The notes under the pieces are model-generated. The model made no database searches. It had not been told where the DNA came from and worked only from the letters and a program-made list of their open reading frames with translations. Source: SSEF01 sp964604195 (GTDB taxonomy: Bacteria; Patescibacteriota; Minisyncoccia; Moranbacterales; UBA1568). Taken from it: a stretch of 16,638 bases of DNA. Positions 1 through 9,395 of the stretch are shown one piece after another (the first letter of the stretch is position 1; every line of letters starts with the position of its first letter). Location of the stretch: the NCBI GenBank assembly GCA_964604195.1, contig CAZRXW010000021.1:1-16638 (forward strand), given 5' to 3'. Made by a program: the position numbers and the translations under genes.

Positions 1-57
1 CCAGACACCCATCAAAGCCAGTCATTTGTCACCTATGTACTCATCTTGTACAACTTT

Positions 58-86
58 TTGAATTTGGGAAAATTTCGTGATAGAAT
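58..86 (+). promoter_or_regulatory. Sigma70-type promoter for the surface-protein/ABC operon
   Basis: A -35 box TTGAAT (58-63) and a -10 box TAGAAT (81-86) are separated by exactly 17 nt. The -10 is preceded by TGA, giving an extended -10 (TGn). Transcription would start near 92-94 and leave a leader of about 45 nt before the ATG at 138. No other good promoter is visible until 11285, so this one probably drives the whole five-gene run. Bases 1-57 show no feature I can support. Confidence 0.6.
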
Positions 87-137
87 TAAAAAGTATGGCC
101 TCTTTTGAAATAGCCATGTTTCTTTGGTGTAAAAGCC

Positions 138-3100
138 ATGTTTTCCCGAATCAATTTTTCTTACTTGAAACAAATTAATCCGAAAAAAATCTGGCAGAGA
201 TGGGACCGGTGTTTTGTGGTCGCCCGGTGGCAAATCCAACTGGTTTTATTTGCAGTGCTCAGTATTGGAGTAGGGGCTGGATTTTACCTTGCTTTGAATG
301 GAGTGATTCCGAAAATTCTTGCGGCTGATACGACCGATACTTGGAATTTTTCTGTTTCTGGTGACTATACACCATCAGATGCTAATCTTCTGGAGGTTAC
401 TGGCGGTGTCGCTCGGCTTAAAGTGCAGAATTATACTGATGATGCTAATACGGCAGCTCTGTATCACTTGGATGAATCGAGTGGAAGTACGGCTGATGAT
501 AGTTCTTCCAACAATAATGATGGCACGGTTGTGAATGGAACTTTCACGACAGGGAGTTTGAATAACGGACTTTCGTTTAATGGGTCAACCTCATCAGTGA
601 CAGCAGCAGACTCAACCTCACTTTCTTTGACGGGAAATTTTACGGTAGAAGCATGGACCAAATTTAACTCAACCTGGAATAATACTGCAAGTCGCCAGCG
701 ACAAGGCATACTCGATAAAGGGTCATATCAGATGTACTACGACAATGAATCAGGCAAGGTGGTGTTTGAAATGGCACCTTCATCAGCCAATCAGTGGGCG
801 CAGGTGGCTGGTCCCGATATGCTCAACAATAACGGCGTCTCAATCAATGTTGAAACGAATAGGAGCTGGGATGCCAATAGCAAAAACTTTGTTTGGCAAC
901 AGGTATTCGTGGGTAGTGATCTTTATGTCGCTCTTGGGAGTATTACGACAGGAACCACAGTAACCGGGGACGCAGAGATATGGAAGTGCACCAGCTGCAC
1001 GACGAGTCCCGTGTGGTCCAAAATTGGTGGTGATGGACTTAATTCTGGCTGGGGAGATGGTTTCTATGAGGATGCATCATCACTTATTACTGATGGAACC
1101 AATGTGTACGTTGGTCTGGGGAATGGTACCAATGAGTCGGAAGTATGGCGTTGGAACGGATCAAGCTGGACCAAGGTAGGAGGAGACGGGGTAAACTCAA
1201 GCTGGAATACGAGTTATGAACGTGTAACAACCATGGTGGCTGATGGTGCTACTATCTATGCCGGACTGGGTACTAGCGCTGGTGATTCGGAAATATGGAA
1301 GTGTACGAGCTGTGACAGTAGTCCGACTTGGGCCAAAATTGGTGGTGATGGATCGGGATCGGGCGGACAGTCGTGGGGATCAGTGTATGAGGAAGTATCA
1401 GCTCTCACTATTGTGAATTCAACGACTTTGGCAGTCGGTTTGGGAACGGGTGCTGGTGATGCTGAGTTATGGACCTGTCTGACATCTTCGTGCACTACTA
1501 CTTCTGGCTGGACAAAGCGGGGCGGGGATGCAACGGGTTCTGGTGGTCAGAGTTGGACCAACGCTATGGAAGAAATCCGTTCAATCACATCGAGCGGTAC
1601 AGTGGTCTACGTCGGTATCGGTGTGACCGCTGGTGATGCTGATGTGTGGCGCTGTGACCTCGGTGGCACCTGTACAACGACTTCGGGTTGGACCCAGGTC
1701 GGAGGTGACGCACTCAATTCGAGCTGGTCTGCCTCGACTTATGAGCGAGTCTGGAGTCTCCTCGCTGATGGGACGACTGTGTATGCAGGTATCGGTGATA
1801 CAGCAGGGGATGCTGAGGTCTGGCGCTGCAGTAGTTGTGATAGTAGTCCGAGCTGGTCAAAAATCGGTGGTGATGGGACAGGTATCAGCGGTCAATCATG
1901 GGGGAACACGACTGGGGCATCGTTTTTGTATGCATCAAGTCTCGTGAAGAGTGGTGACTATCTCTTTGTCGGAGCAAGTTCGACAGCTGGGACATCTGGG
2001 GCAGAAATTTGGCGTTGTGATACGAGCGGTACCTGTAGCGCGACATCTGGTTGGACGCGGATAGCTGGTCAGTATCTCAATAAAAGTTGGGGAGTATTCA
2101 ACCGTAATAGTGTTGAATCAATGACGACTGTTGGGGGGAAGCTCTATGCTGGTACAGGTTATGACACGGGTGCCGCTACAGCCAACTCCAATGCGACGGT
2201 CTGGGAATTTGATGGGACCAACTGGACGATGATTGGTGGTCAGGGGATTAATAGTTCATGGACTTATGGTCACCCAACACTAACGACGGTGACCTATCGA
2301 TCCGTAACTTCCATGACGGGCTATAATGGGACACTCGTTGTTGGTCTCGGCGGAGGTACGGCTGGCGACGCTGAAGTCTGGAGCTGGAATGGCAGTGTTT
2401 GGACAAAGATTGGTGGTGATGGCACGGGCTCGGGTGGACAGTCCTGGGCGGCGGGAACCAAACGCTCGGTACCATCGATGACTATCATTGGTTCGACGCT
2501 GTATGTGGGACTTCAGGGTACAGCTGCTGGCGATGGCGAGATGTGGACTTGCGATTTGGCAGCGACATGCACAACGACTGCGGGGTGGACTTTTCGTGGT
2601 GGCGATGCTACTGGATCGGGAGGACAGAGTTGGAATAATAGCCTGTTTGAGTCAGTGTGGAGTATGGCGGTCCGTGGAACCAATCTCTATGTTGGACTCG
2701 GGTCTAGTGCTGGTGATGCCGAAGTGTGGACCTGTGATACGGGGTCGAGTTGTACTCAGACGGCTGGTTGGACCAAACTTGGCGGTGATACAGTCAACTC
2801 AAGTTGGGCTAACTCGACCTATGAAGAAGTGACGGCGCTCACTTGGTACCGAGACGAACTCTATGCCGGACTGGGGGCAAGCACAGGTGATGCCGAACTC
2901 TGGAAATGGAATGGGACTAACTGGGGAAGTGCAGCAGTCGCTGGCGATGGGCTCAACGGAAGCTGGACGGACGTTCTTTACGAACGTGTCAAATCAATGG
3001 TTACTTTCAATGGAGACCTGATTGTCAGTCTCGGTGATGGCACTGGTGAAGGTGAGGTGTGGCGTTACAATACGAGTACTTGGTCACGTATTGGTGGTGA

Positions 3101-6100
3101 TAGTACCAATTCTGGCTGGACTAATATTGTGGAGCGCATCGCGACCATGGCGGTCTATCGAGGCAAACTCTATGCCGGGACTGGTCTCTCAGCCAACAGT
3201 GATGCAACTATTTGGGCCTATGGGGGTAATATTCTTCTTGAATCAAGTTCAACTACTCAAGATACCAGTTGGCATCACCTCGCGGTGACCTATGACGGGT
3301 CAGAATTGACACTCTTTATCGACGGAGTAGAAGATACAAGTGTTGCGACCACGACGACTATGTCGGATACGGTTCATCCGCTTCTTTTGGGGGGTCATGC
3401 GGGTGGAACGGGAGCGGGGCGAGCCCCATCGGCTTTTGGAGGAATGCTAGACGAAGTACGTATCAGTAATACAGCACGCGCTTCATTTAATACAACGCCC
3501 TATACCAACACGAGAGTGGCTGTCCAGCCGACCAGCGCTGTTCGCCTGTCGGGGGTAGCATCGTGGGATGCCTTTTCGGTAACGGAGGTAGCTAATGGTG
3601 GCGCGCTTACCTACCGTTTGTCGGATGATGGTGGAGCTACTTGGAAGTATTGGAATGGCTCAGCTTGGGTGGTGTCATCTGGATTTACCGAGGCCAATGG
3701 TGCGAGTGTGATCAATACGAATATGAGCACTTTTCCCGTGACAGATGACGGATTCTTATGGCAGGCTATTTTTCTTGGTAATGGGAATCAATTAGTGAGT
3801 CTCGATGAGGTGGTAATGGACTCGACTTCTGATTTGGTAGTCCCAACAGCCCCGAGTAGTCTCACAGCACTTGATCAAACGGGCGGTTTAGTAAGTCTCA
3901 CTACCAATACCTGGTATTCTTACACAGCACCTTATTTTAGTTGGTCAGGAGCGAGTGATGCTGGATCAGGTCTTGCTGGCTACTATGTTTACTTTGGAAC
4001 TGATAATACTGCTGATCCTCAGACGGCTGGTGTGTTTCAGGTTGGGAACAGTTTTGTTCCATCAAGTATGGCCAGCGGGACCACGTATTATCTTCGTATT
4101 CGGGCTCGGGATAATGCGCAGAATGTGAGTAGCATCTATGCTCCATTTGTGTATAAGCTTGATAGTGCTGGGCCACAGAACCCGACTGGTGTAACCGTAG
4201 CGCCTACCGGTTATGCGGCAACCAACGACTTTACTTTTTTCTGGACGAATACAGCGAGCGATCCAGCTTCAGGTGTTGCTGGGTATCAGTATCAAGTCGG
4301 AGCAAGTGTCAATCCGGGGAGTTGGTCATCGACTACTTCGAGTTTGTCGATTAATTTGCCTGGAGCAGCTTATCAGACCGGCGAAAACTTTTTCTATCTT
4401 CGCACTCTAGACAATGCTGGGAATGTTTCAAGTGGCAATGTCCAGGTAGCTTTCTATTATTCAGGTACTGGACCAACTGCTCCGCAGAATCTTGATGTGA
4501 GTCCGGCAACCAACACTACAAACTCCTTCGCTTTTTCGTGGGATCCTCCATCGAGTTACTCGGGTGATGTAAGCGATCTTACCTATTGCTACACCGTTAA
4601 TACGTTGCCGTCGGAAATTACCTGTACCTTTACTTCGGCTGGAGCTACTTCTATTTCAGCTGGAGCCTTTGCTACTCAAGTGGGTACGAACACGTTTTAT
4701 ATAGTAGCAAAGAATGATGATAGCGTTGGTGGAGCCATTAATTATGGAGCGTACGACAGTGTCACCTTTACTGCCAACACGAGCGCACCCGGAATACCTC
4801 TCAATGTTGAGATTGCCGATGTATCGGTGAAGACTACAAACTCATGGAAGATTGCTCTTTCTTGGGAACCACCGTCATCAGGAGTAGTGGAGGATTATGA
4901 GATTTATCGATCGACCAATGGGTCGACCTATACTGAAGCAGCTTCCACGACGGGTATTGCCTTTGTCGATACGGGACTAGCTCAACAGACATACTATTAC
5001 AAGGTTAGGGCGTGTGATAATGTCCATAACTGTGGCTCATTTTCAACGGCAGTAGAGCTTTTACCTACTGGGCGATTTACAACAGCAGCAGAGATGACCA
5101 CGGAACCGAAAGTATCGTTGATCACGACACGTTCAGCAACAATTTCTTGGGGGACGGAGCGTGCTTCAGATAGTAAGATTCAGTATGGAAAAGGCGCCCG
5201 CAACTATTTTAGTGAGGAGCCAAGTAATTCTGAACAAGTAACCGATCATGAGATAAGTCTCTCTAATCTTTCCCCTGGAACACGCTATTATTTTAAAGCC
5301 AAATGGACTGATGAAGATGGTAATACGGGGACCTCAACTGAGGATTCCTTTGAGACGTTACCAGCTCCTACCGTGACTGATCCAAATGTAAAAACAGTTG
5401 GTCTCACCAGTGTGATCTTGGAATTTACTACGCAAGATGCGAATAAGGCAAAAATATATTATGGCACCACGGCATCTTTTGGAAGTGTGAAAGAAATTTC
5501 TACCTCGACAACCAAAACAACCTACAATGTTACGCTTGATAATCTTCAGGATGGGACGAAGTATTTTTACAAAGTAAATACTCTTGATAGTGAAGATGAA
5601 GAATATGATGGTAGTGTTTTGACCTTTGAAACTTTGCCTCGGCCCAAGGTATCAAATGTACGTATTCAGCAAGTGCGAGGGTCAGCACAAACGATCATGC
5701 TTGTTACATGGGCGACGAATACAGAGACGTCATCTATTGTGACGTATTATCCCGATGGGCGTCCTGAGGAGGCAAAGGATGAGGTAAATGTAAAGCTTGT
5801 GAAGGGAGAGCACCGGGTAATGCTAAAGAGTCTCCAGCCTCAGACCCCATATGTTTTGGTAGTGAAGGGTCAGGATAAGGCTGGGAATGAAGCTCTATCT
5901 GATCCACAGCGCTTTACTACGGCCACCGATACTCGGCCGCCACAAGTAATTGATGTCAATGTTGAGGGAACTGTGTCGGTAAAGAAATCAGAGAGTTCAG
6001 ATGAACAAGCAGAAGCTCAGATTATTGTGTCTTGGACTACTGACGAAGCCTCTACTTCTCAGGTAGAATATGGGGAGGGTACTGGGAGCAGCTATCCTCA

Positions 6101-6311
6101 AAAAACTGGACAGGATGATAATCTGGTTACTAATCATACGGTTATTATCTCAGGACTTACTCCGTCAAAGGTATATCATCTCCGGGTAGTTTCTCGAGAC
6201 AAGGCAGGAAATGTAGGCAATTCTATCGATACCGTTGCTATTACCCCCAAGGCTACTGCTAATGCTCTGGACTTGGTCATTACTAGCCTTCGTTCAATTC
6301 TTGGTCAGTAG
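138..6311 (+). CDS. Giant cell-surface protein: split LamG-like domain, 14-blade propeller-like insert, eight FN3-like domains
   Basis: This 2057-residue protein is probably an exported adhesin or glycan-binding surface protein. Residues 1-31 are basic, 34-53 form a hydrophobic segment, and an Ala-Ala at 62-63 could be a signal-peptidase site, so it is either secreted or N-terminally anchored. Residues ~105-216 match the first half of a LamG/concanavalin-like sandwich, and the second half (WHHLAVTYDG to LDEVRISNTARASF) resumes at ~1031-1120. Between them lie 14 repeats of about 58 residues with a W-x-K-I-G-G-D-G start and a V-G-L-G...GD-x-E-V-W end. Residues ~1120-1235 are an unassigned beta-rich region. 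Eight FN3-like domains start near 1236, 1346, 1446, 1551, 1656, 1742, 1834 and 1933. The C-terminus shows no LPxTG motif, membrane segment or known sorting domain. The frame is closed by a stop at 111 with no other start, so ATG 138 is the only choice. The ligand is unknown. Confidence 0.85.
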   Translation: MFSRINFSYLKQINPKKIWQRWDRCFVVARWQIQLVLFAVLSIGVGAGFYLALNGVIPKILAADTTDTWNFSVSGDYTPSDANLLEVTGGVARLKVQNYTDDANTAALYHLDESSGSTADDSSSNNNDGTVVNGTFTTGSLNNGLSFNGSTSSVTAADSTSLSLTGNFTVEAWTKFNSTWNNTASRQRQGILDKGSYQMYYDNESGKVVFEMAPSSANQWAQVAGPDMLNNNGVSINVETNRSWDANSKNFVWQQVFVGSDLYVALGSITTGTTVTGDAEIWKCTSCTTSPVWSKIGGDGLNSGWGDGFYEDASSLITDGTNVYVGLGNGTNESEVWRWNGSSWTKVGGDGVNSSWNTSYERVTTMVADGATIYAGLGTSAGDSEIWKCTSCDSSPTWAKIGGDGSGSGGQSWGSVYEEVSALTIVNSTTLAVGLGTGAGDAELWTCLTSSCTTTSGWTKRGGDATGSGGQSWTNAMEEIRSITSSGTVVYVGIGVTAGDADVWRCDLGGTCTTTSGWTQVGGDALNSSWSASTYERVWSLLADGTTVYAGIGDTAGDAEVWRCSSCDSSPSWSKIGGDGTGISGQSWGNTTGASFLYASSLVKSGDYLFVGASSTAGTSGAEIWRCDTSGTCSATSGWTRIAGQYLNKSWGVFNRNSVESMTTVGGKLYAGTGYDTGAATANSNATVWEFDGTNWTMIGGQGINSSWTYGHPTLTTVTYRSVTSMTGYNGTLVVGLGGGTAGDAEVWSWNGSVWTKIGGDGTGSGGQSWAAGTKRSVPSMTIIGSTLYVGLQGTAAGDGEMWTCDLAATCTTTAGWTFRGGDATGSGGQSWNNSLFESVWSMAVRGTNLYVGLGSSAGDAEVWTCDTGSSCTQTAGWTKLGGDTVNSSWANSTYEEVTALTWYRDELYAGLGASTGDAELWKWNGTNWGSAAVAGDGLNGSWTDVLYERVKSMVTFNGDLIVSLGDGTGEGEVWRYNTSTWSRIGGDSTNSGWTNIVERIATMAVYRGKLYAGTGLSANSDATIWAYGGNILLESSSTTQDTSWHHLAVTYDGSELTLFIDGVEDTSVATTTTMSDTVHPLLLGGHAGGTGAGRAPSAFGGMLDEVRISNTARASFNTTPYTNTRVAVQPTSAVRLSGVASWDAFSVTEVANGGALTYRLSDDGGATWKYWNGSAWVVSSGFTEANGASVINTNMSTFPVTDDGFLWQAIFLGNGNQLVSLDEVVMDSTSDLVVPTAPSSLTALDQTGGLVSLTTNTWYSYTAPYFSWSGASDAGSGLAGYYVYFGTDNTADPQTAGVFQVGNSFVPSSMASGTTYYLRIRARDNAQNVSSIYAPFVYKLDSAGPQNPTGVTVAPTGYAATNDFTFFWTNTASDPASGVAGYQYQVGASVNPGSWSSTTSSLSINLPGAAYQTGENFFYLRTLDNAGNVSSGNVQVAFYYSGTGPTAPQNLDVSPATNTTNSFAFSWDPPSSYSGDVSDLTYCYTVNTLPSEITCTFTSAGATSISAGAFATQVGTNTFYIVAKNDDSVGGAINYGAYDSVTFTANTSAPGIPLNVEIADVSVKTTNSWKIALSWEPPSSGVVEDYEIYRSTNGSTYTEAASTTGIAFVDTGLAQQTYYYKVRACDNVHNCGSFSTAVELLPTGRFTTAAEMTTEPKVSLITTRSATISWGTERASDSKIQYGKGARNYFSEEPSNSEQVTDHEISLSNLSPGTRYYFKAKWTDEDGNTGTSTEDSFETLPAPTVTDPNVKTVGLTSVILEFTTQDANKAKIYYGTTASFGSVKEISTSTTKTTYNVTLDNLQDGTKYFYKVNTLDSEDEEYDGSVLTFETLPRPKVSNVRIQQVRGSAQTIMLVTWATNTETSSIVTYYPDGRPEEAKDEVNVKLVKGEHRVMLKSLQPQTPYVLVVKGQDKAGNEALSDPQRFTTATDTRPPQVIDVNVEGTVSVKKSESSDEQAEAQIIVSWTTDEASTSQVEYGEGTGSSYPQKTGQDDNLVTNHTVIISGLTPSKVYHLRVVSRDKAGNVGNSIDTVAITPKATANALDLVITSLRSILGQ
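786..3227 (+). repeat. Fourteen diverged propeller-like repeats within the giant surface protein
   Basis: Residues ~217-1030 contain 14 consecutive repeats, about 58 residues each. They vary at two positions. The start is either short (GGDG-x-NSSW) or long (GGDG-x-GSGGQSW). The end is a CxxC loop (as in KCTSC), a wider Cys pair (as in CDLGGTC) or W-N-G-S. Repeats 4-6 (nt 1323-1847) and 10-12 (nt 2397-2918) share the same order of variants, including the unusual RGGDATGSGGQSW, which points to an internal duplication six repeats apart. The pattern suggests beta-propeller blades; I cannot assign a named repeat family. Confidence 0.75.
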
Positions 6312-6319
6312 GTCACTTT

Positions 6320-7228
6320 ATGTCATCTTCTCTTAAAAAAAAGACAGAAGAACAATTAGTAGAGCCTCCAACAGAGGTATCTACTGGTCAACCAAAAGAC
6401 TTTGTCCTTCCTTCAGCTCAAGAGGCAGTGCAGTTTCAAGCGCAGCATCTCTCCTCCTTATCTAGTGAGGTTATCATTGAAGCCAATGAGGTTTTTAAAG
6501 CCTTTGATATTGGTACTCAAATGGTCCTAGTTCTCAAGGGAGTTTCTTTTACGGTGACCCGAGGGGATTTCATGGTTCTTTTTGGTGCTTCTGGCTGTGG
6601 TAAATCGACACTACTCCACATATTGCTCGGTTTGGAGCCACCGACGAAGGGGAGGATCCTCTTTCTTGGTGAAGATATGTATGCGGGACGTAATGAGGAT
6701 GACCGAGCTCAATTTCGAAAGCATCACATTGGCATGGTCTATCAGCAATCAAACTGGGTAAAATCATTGACTGTTTTGGAAAATGTAGCTTTTCCACTCA
6801 TGCTTTTAGGGAAGGAGAAAACGGAGTGTCTCGAAAAAGCCTACGAAACTCTCAAGATTATGAAAATGGAGACCTGGGCCAACTATCATCCCATGGAACT
6901 CTCTGGTGGACAGCAGCAGCGTGTCGCTGTGGCACGGGCTATTATTACGGAGCCAGAAGTCTTGGTAGCTGATGAACCAACAGGAAATCTTGATTATGAA
7001 GCTGGACAGAACCTGATGTATCTTCTTAATGATCTTAATCAGATGGGGAAGACTATTATTATGGTGACTCACGACCTTGAGTATATTCGCTATTCCAAGA
7101 CGGCTCTCAATATGCGTGACGGGAAGATTGACGGTATTTATCGGGACCAGGATAAGTCAGCCCTCGAAGCCAAGCTTACCTATAAGAAAGCTGATTTTAG
7201 CGTGCTCAATAACCCATCGGCTACCTAG
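6320..7228 (+). CDS. ABC transporter ATP-binding protein, MacB/LolD/FtsE type
   Basis: This cytoplasmic ATPase powers the FtsX-type permease encoded immediately downstream. All core motifs are intact: Walker A GASGCGKST (89-97), Q-loop Gln142, signature LSGGQQQR (194-201), Walker B with Asp218 and catalytic Glu219 followed by the D-loop GNLD, and switch His251. The family (macrolide export, lipoprotein release and cell-division ABC ATPases) is usually near 220-240 residues. This protein has 302 because of a polar N-terminal extension of about 50 residues rich in Ser, Glu and Gln, plus a C-terminal tail. The start lies 8 nt after the previous stop and the stop is 1 nt before the permease start, so the genes are probably translationally coupled. 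The substrate cannot be read from the sequence. Confidence 0.93.
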   Translation: MSSSLKKKTEEQLVEPPTEVSTGQPKDFVLPSAQEAVQFQAQHLSSLSSEVIIEANEVFKAFDIGTQMVLVLKGVSFTVTRGDFMVLFGASGCGKSTLLHILLGLEPPTKGRILFLGEDMYAGRNEDDRAQFRKHHIGMVYQQSNWVKSLTVLENVAFPLMLLGKEKTECLEKAYETLKIMKMETWANYHPMELSGGQQQRVAVARAIITEPEVLVADEPTGNLDYEAGQNLMYLLNDLNQMGKTIIMVTHDLEYIRYSKTALNMRDGKIDGIYRDQDKSALEAKLTYKKADFSVLNNPSAT

Positions 7229-7229
7229 T

Positions 7230-9359
7230 ATGTCTTTTTGGTCACGACTTTCTCATAGAGATACAACTAATCCCTCACAAGATGGGGTGGTTTCAGTCCA
7301 GCCAAAAACCCCTCTTTTGATTCGGGTGAAGGAATTCTTTCGAAAAGCTATCAATTTTTTCCGTTTCAGTTTTGTTCGTATCAGCATGTTTATTTTGCTC
7401 ATACTTACGTATGTGATCGCCAAGATTACTTTCCATGTCTGGTATTGGCGTACTCTTTGGCGAGAGCGACACACTCAGGCAGTCGGAGGAGTAACTACTG
7501 GAACACCATCAGAGATTCTTTTTTCTCGTTATGCTGAGCGTCTTTTCCGTATTTTTCACACAGCTAATGGAGAAAGTATTGATAAGGTCAGTCTTATTGA
7601 GATTGCCATTCGTAACATGAAGGGAAAAAAGACAAGAACGGCAGTTACTATTGGTGGTATGGCCATTGGCATTGGTTCAATTGTGTTTCTCGTTTCCATT
7701 GGTTATGGATTGCAGCGCCTGGTTATTTCTCAAGTCGCGGAGCTTGAAGAAATGCAGCAGGCAGATGTGTCGCTCCAGCCTGGGGGAAAGATAAAAATGA
7801 GTGATGAGACTATTAATGCCTTAAGCCAAATACCAAATGTAGCTTCAGTTGATCCACTTATTTCAGTGGTGGGAAAGGTGAATTATCAGAATTCTGTTTC
7901 TGATATGGCTGTATATGGAGTGACGTCACACTATCTTGATCAATCAGCACTCCGTCCGGTACGAGGAAAGTTTTATGACAGCATGGAAGTTGTGCCAAAG
8001 GAATCTACCCCCGGTCAGGCTCAAGAATCAGAAATACCAAAGCAATTAGGTGATGTGGCTGAGGAGGTGACTCTTTCTTCTACTGGACTGCACTGGGTTC
8101 GAGCTCGGGCAGAGGCATCAGCTACTGCTGAAGTGTTAGGCTTTATCAGAATCGATACAACGGAACAGCTCGGGCAGTTGGTGTGGGGTGAGTCATATAG
8201 TGCTGAATCATATGGTCAGGCTGGGGTCGGCAGTGATGGTAAATCTTTGGGTAAGTGGGCCAAAACAACTGCCTCTCTTTTTGAAGAAACTATTTGTGAT
8301 ACCGCGGAAGCCGATTGCGTAGGAGGAGAATATAAACTGAAGCGAGATGAAAACGGTTTTCCAGTTGATCAACAGGTATTTTTTGCCCTGACCGATAGCT
8401 GGCTTTCAGTCAGGACTCTTTCAAATGATGAGAAACAGAAGCTACTTCAGGAAACTGGAGCAGTAGCGGCGCTCAATGTAGTGCAGTCTGGCGATGGATG
8501 GGTAGAGATTGCTGGAGAAGGAGCATCTGTGATTGAAGAAAATATCGAAAGGGTGGCAGTGGCCCAAAGTGCCAAGCGTGAGGCAGTAGTGAGTAGGGCG
8601 ATGCTACGGGTACTTGGTATTAATGAAGATGAATCGGTAGGAAAAACATTCAATGTTAGTTTTGTTATTACTGGGAGCTTGCTTGAGGTGTCTCAAAAAA
8701 AAGTGGAGTCTATCCCAGCTGATTATACGATCGTAGGAGTGATTCCAGAAGATAAAAGCCCTATTTTTTATGTCCCATTTATTGATTTGCGGGGACTTGG
8801 TATTCGATATTATTCACAAGCAAAAGTGACTGCACTCAATCAGGAAGTGCTCCCTGATGTCCGAAAGCAAGTGGAGGGACTGGGATATGTCACTACTTCT
8901 GTAGCAGATACCGTGAGTCAGATCAATGCTTTTTTTGCAAGTGCGAGAATTATTCTGGGACTCTTGGGTATGGTGGCCCTCGGGGTAGCAGCTCTTGGTA
9001 TGTTTAATACGTTGACGGTTTCTCTCCTAGAACGAACTCGGGAGGTGGGACTAATGAAAGCGATTGGTATGAAATCGATTGAAGTACAGGAACTCTTTTT
9101 GACTGAGTCTATGGTGATGGCTTTTTTTGGTGGGATCCTTGGTCTCCTCTTTGGCTTTTTGGCTGGTAAGGCGCTTGGGGCAGGGCTCTCGCTCTTGGCT
9201 ATTTTTAAGGGGGCGGGGGCAATTGATGTCTCTTATATTCCTCCAATTTTTGTGATAGCCATTCTCATTTTTTCGCTTATTGTTGGTATTGTCACGGGAA
9301 TTTATCCAGCTCGTCGAGCGACTAATATTTCAGCGCTCAATGCTTTACGATATGAGTAG
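7230..9359 (+). CDS. MacB/FtsX-type ABC permease with an SH3-like insertion in the extracytoplasmic domain
   Basis: This 709-residue protein is the likely membrane partner of the upstream ATPase. The usual MacB layout is visible: a first FtsX-type membrane segment at ~139-162, a large extracytoplasmic domain, and three C-terminal segments at ~574-598, 628-650 and 673-693. The cytoplasmic loop LLERTREVGLMKAIGMK and the terminal YPARRATNISALNALRYE are typical of the family. Two additions are unusual. There is an extra hydrophobic segment at ~51-73, giving five predicted segments rather than four. An insertion at ~278-353, including HWVRARAEASATAEVLG, resembles a bacterial SH3 domain, and a Cys pair (CDTAEADC) follows it. 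I chose ATG 7230, 1 nt after the ATPase stop. The open frame extends back to 7077, but that would overlap the ATPase by about 150 nt and add a non-family sequence. Confidence 0.9.
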   Translation: MSFWSRLSHRDTTNPSQDGVVSVQPKTPLLIRVKEFFRKAINFFRFSFVRISMFILLILTYVIAKITFHVWYWRTLWRERHTQAVGGVTTGTPSEILFSRYAERLFRIFHTANGESIDKVSLIEIAIRNMKGKKTRTAVTIGGMAIGIGSIVFLVSIGYGLQRLVISQVAELEEMQQADVSLQPGGKIKMSDETINALSQIPNVASVDPLISVVGKVNYQNSVSDMAVYGVTSHYLDQSALRPVRGKFYDSMEVVPKESTPGQAQESEIPKQLGDVAEEVTLSSTGLHWVRARAEASATAEVLGFIRIDTTEQLGQLVWGESYSAESYGQAGVGSDGKSLGKWAKTTASLFEETICDTAEADCVGGEYKLKRDENGFPVDQQVFFALTDSWLSVRTLSNDEKQKLLQETGAVAALNVVQSGDGWVEIAGEGASVIEENIERVAVAQSAKREAVVSRAMLRVLGINEDESVGKTFNVSFVITGSLLEVSQKKVESIPADYTIVGVIPEDKSPIFYVPFIDLRGLGIRYYSQAKVTALNQEVLPDVRKQVEGLGYVTTSVADTVSQINAFFASARIILGLLGMVALGVAALGMFNTLTVSLLERTREVGLMKAIGMKSIEVQELFLTESMVMAFFGGILGLLFGFLAGKALGAGLSLLAIFKGAGAIDVSYIPPIFVIAILIFSLIVGIVTGIYPARRATNISALNALRYE

Positions 9360-9395
9360 AATAATTTGTATAGTTAATTTTTTAAGATAAAACAT

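Noticed and set aside
7077..7229. Upstream extension of the permease frame to an ATG at 7077
   Set aside because: It overlaps the ATPase gene by about 150 nt, and its translation looks like an out-of-frame read of that gene; ATG 7230 is 1 nt after the ATPase stop.
9366..9393. TTGTAT and TAAAAC as a promoter for the CBS gene
   Set aside because: The second box is poor and ends 2 nt before the ATG, so it could not give a normal transcript; co-transcription is simpler.
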